Source: Rhynchopus euleeides
Taxonomy: Eukaryota > Euglenozoa > Diplonemea > Diplonemida > Diplonemidae
Length of the DNA: 64,000 nucleotides
NCBI GenBank assembly: GCA_963210315.1
Contig: OY723301.1
Span: 868,001 to 932,000 of the forward strand
Direction of reading: 5' to 3'
Below, in pieces: positions 35,093-45,333 of this stretch. The notes beneath the pieces were generated by a model. It was not told where the DNA came from, ran no database searches, and was given only the letters and a program-made list of their open reading frames with translations. Positions within the stretch are counted from its first letter, which is position 1. Every line of letters begins with the position of its first letter. The translations under genes were made by a program, and so were the position numbers.

Positions 35093-35100
35093 GGCGGTTT

Positions 35101-38100
35101 TCACACTTCTGGATTAGGAGGAAACACACCAACAAAAAAAGAAAAGCGTCGTTTTTTGGCACCGGTAGGGTGGCTCGCTAAGACACCCCGTCACGCTAGA
35201 AACACACTGTGTCCAGCAACTGGAAAGGCTTGCAGCCGAGTGAATCGCGAGAGAGAAAGGGTTCAGAGAAATTTAGTGACCCCGTCTTCAAACGCAGGTC
35301 ACCCCGTAGTGTATTCTGGTTGTGCGCTGGTTCCATTTTCCTCCGCGGGGCACAGGTGAAAACATGCGCTGCTGACTAGGTCTGATCCAGGACACTCTTG
35401 GGGCATCAACAGCACTGTGAAGTGGCGTCTGATCATAAAATTTCACGCCCGCCCTCCTTCCGATTCTGTCTAAAGAATGTGAACAGGCACGCACACGAAA
35501 AAGGCGGGAAATGACATGCGAAAAGACGGAATAACATAGAAGGCAACACCGGCAGGGGGGAGACAAGGCAAACAGGAGGGATCGGGATCCAGTCAACGGC
35601 AACAGCCGGCATACCACAAACAGGCCGGAGAGGGCGGCGAGGGCGAGAGGGGGGGGGGGGGGGGGTGGGACTATGCCCGTTGTGGCTAGGGGAGCTAGGG
35701 GCGGGCGGAAAGAACGAGCGTCGTTGTACTTTAGTCGGTTACTACTACCCCTTTTGTTCTGGCGTCAAAAGCAAGCCCTCACCCCCCCCCCTCCCCAACC
35801 TCGGCTGGGGGTCTGTGTGGCTCATTTTGACACCAAAACCCCCCGCACCCCACCACCCTGCAAACGGATACGATTTTTTGAACAATTTTATGGCCACACG
35901 ACGCGGTAGTCGGGTCTCGGATCTCCGACTGATCGGGGGACCCCCCCCCCCCGACGACCGCGTCAAATGTGTGCTTCTCTGACAGAGCGACGCGCCCCAA
36001 GCCTTCCCAATTTTTTCAGAGCTTCGGGGACTGGGGGAGCAGGGAGAAGGGGTACCCACGCACACCGGGTCTTTGTGTGTCGACACCGAAGGGCATCGAC
36101 CCGCTTCAGGCAACCCCACAGGGGTGGTGGCCCTGAGCTCTTCCCACTGCGAGGGGGGGAGCGTGCCCTCGGGTATTTAGTTTGTTCGATGCCTGGTGAC
36201 AATCACAGCAGCTAACGCTAAAGCACAAGCTACCCGGTTCGTCCACTGTTCTCCATGGCAGAGGAATGAACCGCCCAATCAAAGTGGACGTCACAGCCTG
36301 ACGCAGAGCGCAGGCCCTCAAGGAGTTCATTGTTGACGCACATCATCTTGCCACATAAGACATACACACACACGACGACTTTTTTGAAAAGGGATACAAG
36401 GTATAGGGTATAGAACACACAACTGAGCTCACCTGCTCGAGGTGTGATCCCACACAGCTCCCCACACACTCACACGGTATCGTTTTGCTAAGTGCAGATC
36501 GCACCGAGCGGACTCGGCTGTGCTATCCTCCACTGTCGCCACACACACACACAGGGGGGGATGGAAGCTTTTGGATGTTTCTACAGTTGTTCTTGTTTGT
36601 CTGCGGTGTGGAATGCACCGAGTACCCCCCGCACACTCCTGATGAGGGGGTTTCTGCTGCGATACGTAACCCAAAAGAAAACACGTTTAAAAATCGGCCA
36701 AGAAAATAAGCAAAAAAAAACGGCGACGAAAAATTCACACAGTCGGAGAAAACAGGAGAAGAGCAAATCCAAACAGAATCAACATGTTGCAAAGGGGAGG
36801 GGAGGGGGTTTACTGCGTGCACTCGGAAATACCCTGCCACCGGGCAAGCTCATCATCAAACTGATCAGGCACGGCGGTAAGCATCGTGTCAGCCACCATG
36901 CCCGACACATGAGATGAACTCAAAGCGGCGTGCACAAAATAGGTTACGTTTTTTTTCATTGAGAGGCCACACACGGACCATGTCCAGTCCTGGCGGGTGG
37001 TTTGGTGATTGAAACTTGATCTGGAGAGGGAGGGGGAGAGACGGGTGGGGGCAGTGACAGAGGATTCGTACTATTTATCTGCCAGCCACTCATATAAATC
37101 AGGCATCCAACGCCCCAAAAGTGGCCCCCGTATTTTTTTTCGGAGGGGTGGGGGGAGAGAGAGAGAGAGGATAGGGTGGATTCTTTCCGAACGAGAGATC
37201 ATTATAAATTCATGCGCAAAACTGATGCTGGTTCTTTGCTGTGGAACAAGCCATGCTGTCCCACCAAGACATGCCCACGGGGAAGGGGATGGGAAACGGG
37301 CAGCGCTCCCCTCCCAGGAATGACATGACACTTATGATTGTAACTAAATTCGGGAGGCGCCCGGAGGCGGGGGGAGGGGGGGGGGGGGGGAGAGGGGGGA
37401 GATATTGACGCGATCTCGGGCAACAGGACCTCTATCCTCTATTCACTCACACACACTCACTCACCCTTCGAAAGTAGGCGTCAAACCCCACAGCGACCCA
37501 TACCCACTCTCTGTTTGACAGCGGCAATGGAGCGAGATGGCCCGGACTGCAAGGAGGGCACATATTAGGAAAGGGAGCCCTCCCCTTTTCCTTTTTGCCT
37601 CCCACTGTCTTTGGCTATGTTGGTTGAGCGGACCTGCATACGTACAGGAAGTCCACGAAAGACTAACGCACGAGAACTGTTACGCTATCCCACTGTCCCT
37701 TCGGGGTGCTGAATGATCTGAGGGGATTCGCGGGGGAGGTGGAGGTGGCCCCACACCCCCCACCCCTCCCACTGTTGTGTTCGTTTTCCAGAACAGATAT
37801 CATCAAAGCGACAAGTCGAGCCATGTGGTGACGAGAGTGATCCAGCAGCGGCGTTTTCTTTGTTTGTTTGCAGCTCGGGATGTGCGTGCCTTGAGAATAC
37901 CCGGCATCAATAAATTCTCTCTTCTCCCAGAATTTTCAAGAGCGGTGGCAAGTTGCGGTTCGTTTTGTTTTTGTGCGGGGTTGCAACATTCAATAGCGGG
38001 TGTGGGTGATGGGCGAAGATGTTGCGCTGTTTGTGCTTTGAACCCAGAGTTCAACGGCACAGCGAGACAGGCGCTGGCTTTCGTGCCGGCTTCCCACTGG

Positions 38101-38632
38101 GGGGGTGGGGAGGTGGGATGATCGAGAGTGAAGGAAATCGCACCCACACACCCCCCTCCCCACCCCCAATTTTGAAATGCGTGCGCTGGGATTCGTTATT
38201 CCTTGTCTGTGTATGTGGGGGGAGGAGGGGGGGGGGGGTTTTGTAACAACCCTGTGCTCTCGCTACCGCCGATCTTTCAACTGAAAGGAACAACTGACAA
38301 AAAAAAAGGGGGCTGTTCTGCACCACGCCACCCCCCCTCCTGTGCACATCAATGCCAGAAGAGATGAGGGGACACACCCTGCAGAGGCACCTCCAAACCG
38401 CAGTGAACACACTGAGAAACATATCCCCTGCCCCTCGATGCTCGAGCCCTGCCCGTCGGCGGACCACCAGAAGGGGAGGGGGGCACCCTGTGTGAGGCGC
38501 TTGAGACATCCAGGCGGGGTCCGGGGAACCCGGGGTGGGGGGGGTCTCGAGAGATGGCCTCCATAACCAATCCATCCCACCCGATCCACACCCTTCTGGT
38601 TGCTCTGTCGCTCTGTTGCCTGTCACCTCTAT
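35101..38632. other. Gene-free stretch
   Basis: 3.5 kb without a convincing gene. Several frames of 80-140 codons exist on both strands (for example 36492-36917 plus, 37777-38121 plus) but show no domain. The stretch holds G-runs, CA microsatellites and, at 38450-38560, a copy of the ~100-bp dispersed repeat. Confidence 0.5.
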
Positions 38633-39838
38633 CTATGGCGCAGAGAGGGGGACGGGTTGCTCGCTGGAGAGGTTCCGCTGGTTGAAGGTTGGGGAGCGGG
38701 GGAAGTTTGGAGATCCCGGGCTCTGCAGTTGGGCGCCTGCGTGTGGGGACAGGTCCCCCTTCATCTCGACATCCTGCACGCTGGCGTTGGTGCGCCGGCA
38801 GCAGCACCAGATCCCGACAGTTCCCATCGCCAGAACCGCAGCGGCAGACACGCCGATCGCCGCTATCACCCCAGCTGAGAGCCCCGAGTCGTCTGACGAC
38901 TCGCAGAACACATGCCGCAGCTCGTACCCCTCCAGACACGACACCGCGACACACGCCCCGGTCCTCACAACCACCTCCGTGGCGTTCGCCCCCTCCACCT
39001 CACAGGGGAGGTGCGGGGAGGGCGTTGAGGCAGCACCCGGCTCAAACATCGAAATCACATCGTTGTAGAGCCCTTCCAGCAGCAGGTCAAACCCCTGCTG
39101 CGTCGGGTGGAGGCAGTCGGCATAAAGGGAGGGCGGGCTGAACTTCGACAGGTCAGGCCTGCCGGGGGAGGTCCCGTTGAGGCCGCCTGCGGCTTGGAGG
39201 GTGCCCAGCAGGTTCAGCCCCTTCACGAATGTGTGGTTCGAAGCGAGGGCATCCCAAACCACCTGGGGGGTGTTGAAGTTCGTGTTGAAGCACGTCGTGT
39301 CGGGGCAGAGTGGGAAGACCTTCTTTGGGAGATCCGCGCACTCCGCATTCGCCTCGCCCCACGGAGGGATGTCGTAACCAAACCCAGCGATGTCTGCGCG
39401 GGGGGCGAGGGAGCGGATCTGCTGGATGAGGTGTGCCATGCTGGCCGTCAGATCCGCCTGCAGCCGCTCGGTGCACTGCTCTGTGGTGCCGCCGCCCGCC
39501 CCGCAGCTCTCGAGGCTCTGTATCGCGTCGTTTCCCATCAGGCTGACCCAGACGAGGCGGACGTCGCGTTTGCTCAGCGCCTCAACCAGGGAGGCCTGCA
39601 GGTCTGCCTTGTGCACCCAGTCATGCGCTGTCGATCCGTCCACCGCGATGTTCTCCTCCTTCAGCACGCTCTGCCTTTTCAGGAGCAGCTTCCGAAAAGG
39701 CTCCTTCGCAGCCACACCCCATGAGTCACCGACTATGACGATTGGGGCGGCATCGCTGGAAACAGCAAACAGCTGCAGCAGCACAGAGGCGATGACCGCA
39801 ACGGTGGTGTGGGAGGGAAGCCCGGCATGGCTGACCAT
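38633..39838 (-). CDS. Membrane-anchored SGNH/GDSL-type hydrolase
   Basis: 401 residues from the ATG at 39838, with a signal peptide (VAVIASVLLQLFAVSSDAA). Block I VIVGDSWG (Ser39), block III SLMGND, block V YADCLHPTQQG with Asp241 and His244, so unlike the two short paralogues it keeps the full Ser-Asp-His set. After the hydrolase domain (~30-270) comes a Cys-containing stalk, a transmembrane helix (~321-344, AGVIAAIGVSAAAVLAMGTV) followed by CCCRR, and a 50-residue cytoplasmic tail with SPxSP-type sites. The likely topology is type I, catalytic domain outside. Substrate is unknown. It has no introns. Confidence 0.85.
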   Translation of the reverse strand: MVSHAGLPSHTTVAVIASVLLQLFAVSSDAAPIVIVGDSWGVAAKEPFRKLLLKRQSVLKEENIAVDGSTAHDWVHKADLQASLVEALSKRDVRLVWVSLMGNDAIQSLESCGAGGGTTEQCTERLQADLTASMAHLIQQIRSLAPRADIAGFGYDIPPWGEANAECADLPKKVFPLCPDTTCFNTNFNTPQVVWDALASNHTFVKGLNLLGTLQAAGGLNGTSPGRPDLSKFSPPSLYADCLHPTQQGFDLLLEGLYNDVISMFEPGAASTPSPHLPCEVEGANATEVVVRTGACVAVSCLEGYELRHVFCESSDDSGLSAGVIAAIGVSAAAVLAMGTVGIWCCCRRTNASVQDVEMKGDLSPHAGAQLQSPGSPNFPRSPTFNQRNLSSEQPVPLSAP

Positions 39839-40137
39839 GGTCTTCCAGAAGGGACGGCCGGAGTGCGGGGGGGGATGGGGTGGAGGGGCGGCGTGTGTGG
39901 AGGGGGTGTGTGTATGGAAGCGGAAAGAGGGGGGGGGGGGGTGCAACACGGAGAGGGAGAGAGAGACACACAATCACCCTAACCCGGTTAGGCGGCCACG
40001 TAACACAGGCGCGCTTGTGCCTTGCTTGTGTTGCCCTGGGTGGCCTGTGGTGGTGGTGGTGGTTGTGAGGATGGTTGCGGGGAGGGGGGATGTGTGACAG
40101 TGTGGTCGTCAGGCTTCGATCGAGAGTGCAAAGGCCT

Positions 40138-41165
40138 CCATTACCGCGTTGAGTGGTCCAGTGGATGGCGTGTATTCATCACATGTGGCTCAGGTACACA
40201 GATTATCCGTTTCAGGCACGCCCTGTGTTGGACGCGATCAAGCCTAAATGTCCTAGTTTTGTGTTGATTTTGTGTCATCACAGATCGGCGGGAGGTTTGC
40301 AGAACACAACACGTGTGTGTGTTGCCTCATCAGGTATGTTAAGGTAGTATTGTTTGGTATCCGCAGCGTGGACGTGTCCCCGCTTCAATCCAAATGCCAA
40401 GTTGTATAATCATAGGCGCTGTTGATGGATGCACGCATCACTGGGTCATGATGACATGATGATCTTGCCCGGGTACGTCCAACAACCGAGGCCACGGAAC
40501 AGGTCCCGGCGTCCATTACCGCGCTGAGTGGTCCAGTGAATGGTGCGCATTTGTCCTGTGTGACTCAGGTACACAGATTATCCGTTTCAGGCACGCCCTG
40601 TGTTGGGCGCGATCAAGCCTAAATGATCTTGCCCGGGTACGTCCAACAACCGAGGCCACGGAACAGGTCTCGGCGTCCATTACCGCGCTGAGTGGTCCGG
40701 TGAATGGCAGCGAATGGCGTGCAGTTGTCGCGTGTGACTCAGGTACACAGATTATCCGTTTCAGGCACGCCCTGTGTTGGACGCGATCAAGCCTAAATGT
40801 CCTAGTTTTGTGTTGATTTGGTGTCATCATAGATCGGCGGGAGGTTTGCAGAACACAACACGTGTGTGTGTTGCCTCATCAGGTATGTTAAGGTAGTGTT
40901 GTTTGGTATCCGCAGCGTGGACGTGTCCCCGCTTCAATCCAAATGCCAAGTTGTATAATCATAGGCGCTGTTGATGGATGCACGCATCACTGGGTCATGA
41001 TGACATGATGATCTTGCCCGGGTACGTCCAACAACCGAGGCCACGGAACAGGTCTCGGCGTCCATTACCGCGCTGGGTGGTCCAGTGAACATCAGCGAAT
41101 GCCAGCGAAGGATGCATCGCATGTGGCTCAGGTACACAGATTGTCCATTTGGACGCAATGGTGCG
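40138..41165 (+). repeat. Tandem 375-bp repeats, about three copies
   Basis: Units begin CATTACCGCGCTGAGTGGTC at about 40138, 40513 (internally deleted, 165 bp), 40678 and 41063 (partial). Each contains GGTACACAGATTATCCGTTT and CAAGCCTAAATGTCCTAGTT, then GCCTCATCAGGTATGTTAAG and CGCTTCAATCCAAATGCC. The last segment faintly resembles a pol III B box. The array lies upstream of the third SGNH gene, as its relatives lie beside the first two. Confidence 0.85.
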
Positions 41166-41819
41166 ACAACCACTGAACAAAAGCGCAACCTGGGTGTGTG
41201 GCTGAGAGGGGGCGGTGCGCATCCGTATCTGCTGGTCCAAACCGCTATCGAGCCCTACCTAGCCTACCAGCTCTTCGATTTTGTTGACCCCCCCCCCCCT
41301 CCCCCTCACCTCCGCAGTTCCTGTTGCTTCGACACACACTCTCCCGCTCACCCCACCCACCCCACCAACTTGTTTCCGCAGACCGAATTATTGGGGCAAC
41401 ACACGCCTTTTGCCCCCGACGTTTTTGTGCTCCGGAAGTCGTTTCCACCTCTCTATCACACCTTGTGGCAGGCGGCGTGGCAGATAGTTCCACCCCTGGC
41501 ACAAGACAGAGAAGAGTGGGGGTTGGGGTAGGGGGGGGGGTAGTGAATCAGAAGAAAGGTAAATTGCAGAGAATTCACCTTGCCTTCACTCGTCATGCAG
41601 GGTGTGTGTGTGCGTGTCCTGACAAAATCAGAAGACAACAAGGAAGGAGGATACAAAACCAACAAAATCGTGCGATTCGTGCGAAGGCGCCTGGATTTGC
41701 ATTCTATAACTTCCCTGTAACATGAGAAGCTGGCAAAACACGCCAAAACAAACCAAAGGTTTTTTATGATGAAAAAGAAAAGGGTGTGAACAAAAAATGG
41801 ATCTAGCAATAAAAGAATT
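41166..41819. other. Gene-free stretch
   Basis: C-run at 41287-41307 and mixed sequence. Nothing is recognised. Confidence 0.45.
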
Positions 41820-41926
41820 CATGGTTTGACAGAATTCTTTAAGAATTCGTAAGAATTCTTAAGAATTCTTACTTTTTCAATTCTTAAAAATTCTTGAATT
41901 CTTGGAAATTCTTACCAAGAATTCTT

Positions 41927-42566
41927 ACTGGGGGGGGCTAAATAGAAGACCCCCCCCCTTGTAATAGGCGTATAAACGCTTTTTTTGGGGGGTTTTCAAA
42001 ACCCAAAATTTTGGGCAATTTTTGCAGTGGGTGGCCAAATACAAGGGGGTGGCCGAATACAAGGGGGGGGGTCTTGTATTCGGCGGTCCGTGATTTTCCC
42101 CAATTTTGGCGAATTTTGCTCCAGGTGACCTCGTGGAATCGCGATTTTCGCCTTCCATTGCACTCTTCGGAATCCGTGCGGATCGTGGTGGGGTCATTTT
42201 GTGGGTGGTGGTGTCAAGCTTCACCCATGAAATGTGGGTCTGGTTTGGCTCCTGATAATGGGAGGATATTCCCAGGAGTCAGCCACCTGCAGGGACCCCC
42301 ACACTGGTGTCCAAAACCCTGTTCTTTTGAATGTTTGGATTCCGTGCGGATCGCAGTGGGGTCATTTTGACCATGGGGTGCCTGTTAGGACTGAAAAAAC
42401 AGGCTGAAAATTTGAAAATTGGCCAAAATTCACGGACCGCCGAATACAAGACCCCCCCCCTTGTATTCGGCCTAAAATTTTCTGGATTTCGAATTTCCAG
42501 ACCCCCCCCTTCTATTCGGCCACCCCCTTGTATTCGGCCACCCCCTTCTATTTAGCCCCCCCCAGT
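41927..42566. mobile_element. 640-bp element with GGCTAAATAGAAG ends
   Basis: Inverted ends ACTGGGGGGGGCTAAATAGA and its reverse complement, with GGTGGCCGAATACAAGGGGG words repeated inside both ends. Both flanks are the palindrome AAGAATTCTT, so it landed inside the word array of the surrounding element. No coding sequence. Confidence 0.6.
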
Positions 42567-42832
42567 AAGAATTCTTAAGAATTTCCAAGAATTTCCAAGA
42601 ATTCTTGAAGAATTCTTAAGAATTCTTGAAAGGGGCACGCACGAGGTCCCCTGACAGCATACGGATGTACGTTCTTATTGGGAGGTTTTCTGAGGGAGAA
42701 GGTGAAAATCACAAAATGACCCCCTCCAGGGCCTTCTTCCAGGGAAAATAGTCACAAAAATGGCCTCAAACCTGTTTCTGGCCAGCTGGGACAGCCATCC
42801 ATCGCTGCATTTCCGCCTTCTTGGGAGACTGG

Positions 42833-43108
42833 CTACCGGCTGGCTACCCAGCAACACACTGGGCACATCCAGTCCTTGTCCTCCATCCCCTTGACGAACT
42901 CCTCGTTACAGGAGGAGGGAACAAAGGTATCGAGGCACGAAACCGCCGCGCGGTGTCCGCACGAACGACAGTTGAGGCATCCTTCACCCTCGTGCTCAGC
43001 ATTATACTCCGGGAACACACACTTCGCGACCTCCGGAGCGCAGAGGCTCAGCGAATCCCACTCAATCTCCTTCGCCTTGAAGAGAGAGCGGGTAGACATA
43101 CTGCGCAC
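42833..43108 (-). pseudogene. Cys-rich zinc-finger fragment in the 41.8-45.3 kb element
   Basis: The frame contains EGCLNCRSCGHRAAVSC, then PSSCNEEF and WMCPVCCW, a Cys/His arrangement like a PHD or related treble-clef finger. The surrounding frames are short and it cannot be joined to the hAT-type fragment at 44.2-44.5 kb on sequence evidence alone. It is probably part of the element's coding region. Confidence 0.4.
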
Positions 43109-44208
43109 AAGCGGTAGTTTTTTGTTTGTGCGCTGGTTCGTTACCTGTGGGGTACATGGGTGAACACATGCGCTGCCAACAGTCTTCTTTGCTAGAGACC
43201 AGGAGCCTGGTGAGCGCAAAAAAGGCAGCCATCGATCAGCAACTGCCTTTGCAGTTTGAGGAAACCCTCAACCTACCTGAAGAGCACGCTTGTTCGGCAC
43301 ATAAAGCCAGGGATGGAAACTCTACCAACACAGTGTTAGCGAGCGTGGGCATCTTTGTGTGCGATTGAAGCACATAAAAATGTGCGTGAACACGTAGCTC
43401 CACTGTTACGGTCTGAGTCTGGGAGCCCTTTCTCGTGGGTGACGTATTGCAAGGAGGGTGGAGGTGTCCATTGGCGCCACCAATATCTCGCCGTTGGGCA
43501 AAATCCACGACCTGTTGGAGGCGAGCCCCTTGAGTATACTGGTGTCTCCCATCCCGTCCCAGGCTCAGTCTGGGTGCCGGTACGGAATCTGATCCTGCAC
43601 CCTCTCGGCACAACCAGGGGGAGGACATTGTGCCCAGGTCATTTCCTCCCAGATTACGCCGGTGAAGATCCACCGGAGGCAGGTTTGAACAATTTTGTCA
43701 AATTGAATGAGGTTTGCCATGCTCTCAGCAGCCCCACGTGAGAAGGTCCTGTTCTGGGTTATTCTGGCTGCACGTGGTAGGTGGCAGATCTGGACGATTC
43801 ACTTCCTTCGTCCTATTCCTTCTACGGTATCCACTTTCCTGCCGGTTCTCGTACGTCCTGTGCCTTCTTCATCATTGCTGCAGCTGAGGTGAATATATGC
43901 ATGCCTTTCTCCCGATTGGAGAACAGAAGGACCACGTCTGTGTGGGGATGCTGTAGGCCATGCAGTAGATGATGCATTTGGTCCTTGTGAAGTGGTCTTT
44001 CGCAGACTGCTGTTCGAGACCAGCTCGCGTACACCGGTCGTGCGGAGGGGTACACTTCCCGGATCCCCTTTTAGGTGCGGCAGTCGAGCTGCCACACGAC
44101 AGGAACGCTGAAGTCGCTATCGTCCTGCGTGCCGTGTCCTGGGGCGCAGATGCGGGTGATTTCGTTGCTTGCTACATCATGTATGCATAGGGCGCCCTCT
44201 GGGGACCT

Positions 44209-44547
44209 TCAGGAAGTTCGCCCAGGGTGCTCAGTGCCTGCACGACGGACTCCAGCCGATCGAGTGGGGGCATAATGGGAGATAGTTCGAGAGGGGGTTG
44301 GTATCCCGAAAAGCGGGGGTGGCAACCCCCTTTCCGCGGTCTCGAGACAGAGACGGATCAACTGTGTCTGGCCGATCAGGTGCAATCGACTGAATAGTCT
44401 TTCATCTTCGACAGATGTATGAGTCAACGTGGATGCCAAGATACACAGCCTCTGGAACGTTGGGTAGTCCTTTCCACAGTCACGAACAGGGAAGTCGAGC
44501 AGGACATCGGGAGAGGAGTCGCATGTCTTCCAACACAGAGTGACCAT
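44209..44547 (-). pseudogene. hAT transposase C-terminal fragment
   Basis: About 80 residues match the hAT dimerisation layout: a YPTFQRLCILA helix, THTSVEDERLFSRLHL (the ER-FS motif is intact), and QLIRLCLETAERG. The flanking frames do not continue it as a full transposase. Confidence 0.6.
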
Positions 44548-45333
44548 GACGCCCGTTCAGGATCAGCCATTATTCGAGAAGAATGGCCGTCTCCTGCACG
44601 GTGGACGCAAGCTGTGGTCGGGTAACCCTTGTCGGGAGTCTCGCCTCCCCCGAGCGGGGGTTTTTGGTGCTAGCGGGAGTCCATTTTCCCCTCCCACTCC
44701 CTGACTAATATAGAATACCAGCCGTACGAAAATTCTGCGTACGCGTACGCAGCGCGGTTTTCAGAAAGTGCGTACGGCATACGCGTACGCGGACCGTACG
44801 GCCGTACGCTGCCACCACTGCACTAGGGTGGCTGGAGTCCACCGTGTGTGCTACATTTTGCCGCACGGACGCGCCGTCCTTGCACGCGTGCGCCGTACGC
44901 ACTTCTGGAAAACACGATGCGTGCGCCACCACTGCAAACCCAGCATCCTCTCCGGCACGGCGGAGGGGTTCCGGATCCGGAGGGATTGCTTCCCCTTTCG
45001 TCGGAGCAGCTGTGCAATTTGAATTGCCCACCGGTGCATCCAACTACACTGGCCGAAGCCGGGTTTTCAGGATCTGAGCCGCACCGGGTGGAAGTTAGCC
45101 CCTGGAGCCCCCGATGACTGAAAAACTTGCCCATCCTCCCCTCAGAAACGCCTCAGGAGTTTTCAGGAATTTTCAGGAGTTTCAGGAATTCTTAAGAATT
45201 CTTAAGAATTTCCAAGAATTCTTAAGAATTTTCAAGAATTTTAAGAATTCTTAAGAATTCTTGAAAATTCTTAAGAATTCCCGAATTCTTACGAAAAAAG
45301 AGCTTTTTCTCTTAAGAAATCTGTCAAACCATG

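Larger units (their letters stand above)
41820..45333. mobile_element. hAT-like remnant with AAGAATTCTT-word arms
   Basis: TIR CATGGTTTGACAGA on the left; the right end is its reverse complement apart from one base. Arms at 41830-41926 and 45170-45315 are built of AAGAATTCTT words. The minus-strand frame 44547-44209 has the hAT dimerisation pattern (DYPTFQRLCILASTLTH, then SVEDERLFSRLHLIGQ). No clear target duplication is seen: left flank AAAGAATT, right flank TTAAGAAT. The coding region is fragmented and another element is inserted at 41927-42566. Confidence 0.6.
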
